Part shown: positions 63,041-64,000 of the stretch, piece by piece
Position numbering within the stretch: position 1 is the stretch's first letter
Layout: every line of letters starts with the position of its first letter
Source of the DNA: Balaenoptera acutorostrata
Taxonomy: Eukaryota > Chordata > Mammalia > Artiodactyla > Balaenopteridae
Length of the DNA: 64,000 bases
NCBI RefSeq assembly: GCF_949987535.1
Contig: NC_080077.1
Location: forward strand, 38,768,561 to 38,832,560
Direction of reading: 5' to 3'
Translations under genes and position numbers: made by a program
The notes under the pieces: generated by a model
Told to the model about the DNA's origin: nothing
What the model saw: only the letters and a program-made list of their open reading frames with translations
Databases searched by the model: none

Positions 63041-64000
63041 ACTAACCAAGATCCCTTCCCCATCTTGTGCTTTTTATTTAGAGGACTAAAAACTAAATTT
63101 ACATTTTAAAAAAGTCAGAATTTGAACTCTGTATCAAGCTGGTCCTTCATTATGTTGGGCTTTCACCTAAAAAGTGGGCATAACATTTAGCCGTCACAAA
63201 TATGCCATAACATAAAGTGATGGCAAAATGTAAAGTTTCTCAGGACCATGTTAAGATAACAAGGCAGACTAATGTAGCTCATCGGTTTTAAATTATTTCT
63301 ACAAAAAGTAACACAGGTACACACATATGACACACATCTCTGTAAAGGTGTAGATATTTAATGTATATAGAGGGAAATCACATTTAACAGTAAATCAAAA
63401 GTTAATGCTTTAAAAAAAAACATGCTGTTTTTCATTAAGGCTACAGGCAAGAGGAAGAAGAAGACTTCTGGAGCTTTTTTGGGTGCAGTCCATTGGAGGC
63501 TGGGTGAGGGAGGTGGTAAGAGGACAGTTTTGTTGTAACTGGATTATGCTTGGCTCCCTGGTGTAAGTGGAGAGCTGACTGACCCCTGGGGAAGATGTCC
63601 CTGGGGAAAATATGCGCTTAGAGAGCAGCTGAGCATGACCTACAATAAAGTGGTAAATTATGTCTAGATCAGACACACTAATACCTACCCTTTCTTTTGG
63701 GCTAGAGAGCACAGAAGTGTTTCCTCCCCAAGGCAAAATTGAAAGGAAAAAAATTTTCTTTCCTTCCACTGCAGTAAATATTTGAGGAAGTTAAGAAGCA
63801 AATTGATTTCCAAAACAAACAAAAACAGAACAGCCTTTCTATGCACTATTCAGGGTCCCCAGAGGTACACTGAGCAGGTTGGTGGATGCTGTCTCAGAAT
63901 CTGAAGAAAAAAAGATTGGTTTCTTTGTCCCTCTCCCTTCTCCAAACTGAAATTTATTTCAGGGAGCCCTGTAGGCAGAAACACCAAATTTAGAGCCACT
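63041..64000. other. Unassigned DNA to the window end
   Basis: A 119-codon minus-strand open frame (63410-63769) has no recognisable domain and is not called a gene. No repeat family is recognised. Confidence 0.45.

Noticed and set aside
63410..63769. 119-codon minus-strand open frame
   Set aside because: No recognisable domain, starts in an ordinary context, and ends at an A/T homopolymer; chance is the simplest explanation.
1..64000. CRISPR arrays, operons, prophage, insertion sequences, tRNA or rRNA genes
   Set aside because: The composition, repeats and lack of dense coding frames are those of a mammalian nuclear genome; no direct-repeat array, cloverleaf gene (other than SINE heads) or bacterial-style gene is seen.

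Overview
The window is mammalian nuclear DNA, almost certainly from a cetacean (whale or dolphin). Two near-consensus copies of the tRNA-derived CHR-type SINE (opening GGGCTTCCCTGGTGGCGCAG, with a ...CCCAACACAGCC(AAATA)n tail) and three L1 copies with the cetacean/artiodactyl-type 3' UTR support this. Older mammalian repeats (MIR, L2, MER5A, an MLT1-like LTR, L1M, a hAT transposon) fill in the background. The species cannot be named from the sequence.

I find no convincing protein-coding exon, tRNA, rRNA or other cellular RNA gene. Base composition is AT-rich, with no CpG island apart from the CpG-rich bodies of the SINEs. The long open frames are L1 ORF2 pieces, or chance and antisense frames. 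The window reads as intergenic or deep intronic DNA whose recognisable content is transposon history.

Layout. 1.7-2.4 kb: short 3' end of a minus-strand L1. 4.9-9.5 kb: MIR and L2 relics and a small minisatellite with an inverted unit. 11.4-12.1 kb: MER5A and an old L1 3' end. 12.8-17.4 kb: the largest element, a minus-strand L1 carrying a broken but nearly full ORF2, with a CHR SINE nested in it. 22-24 kb: back-to-back MIRs and a very old L1 ORF2. 28.4-28.8 kb: a poly(A)-tailed, target-site-duplicated retrocopy I cannot identify. 31.5-32.6 kb and 45.8-46.6 kb: two diverged copies of one old repeat. 34.2-36.9 kb: an L1 with a textbook 5' inversion. 40.2-41.3 kb: a MIR abutting a 5'-truncated plus-strand L1. 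44-45.8 kb: MLT1-like LTR followed by an L1M. 48.0-49.3 kb: a hAT transposon with terminal inverted repeats and a decayed transposase. 56.6-56.9 kb: a second CHR SINE. The rest is unassigned AT-rich DNA with microsatellites.

The elements do not form a pathway. What links them is that L1 machinery mobilised the SINEs, the unidentified retrocopy and L1 itself, and the target-site duplications record these events. I found no sign of a new biological system. The most interesting items are the retrocopy at 28.4 kb, the apparent 3' transduction in the nested SINE, the twin-primed L1 and the hAT relic.
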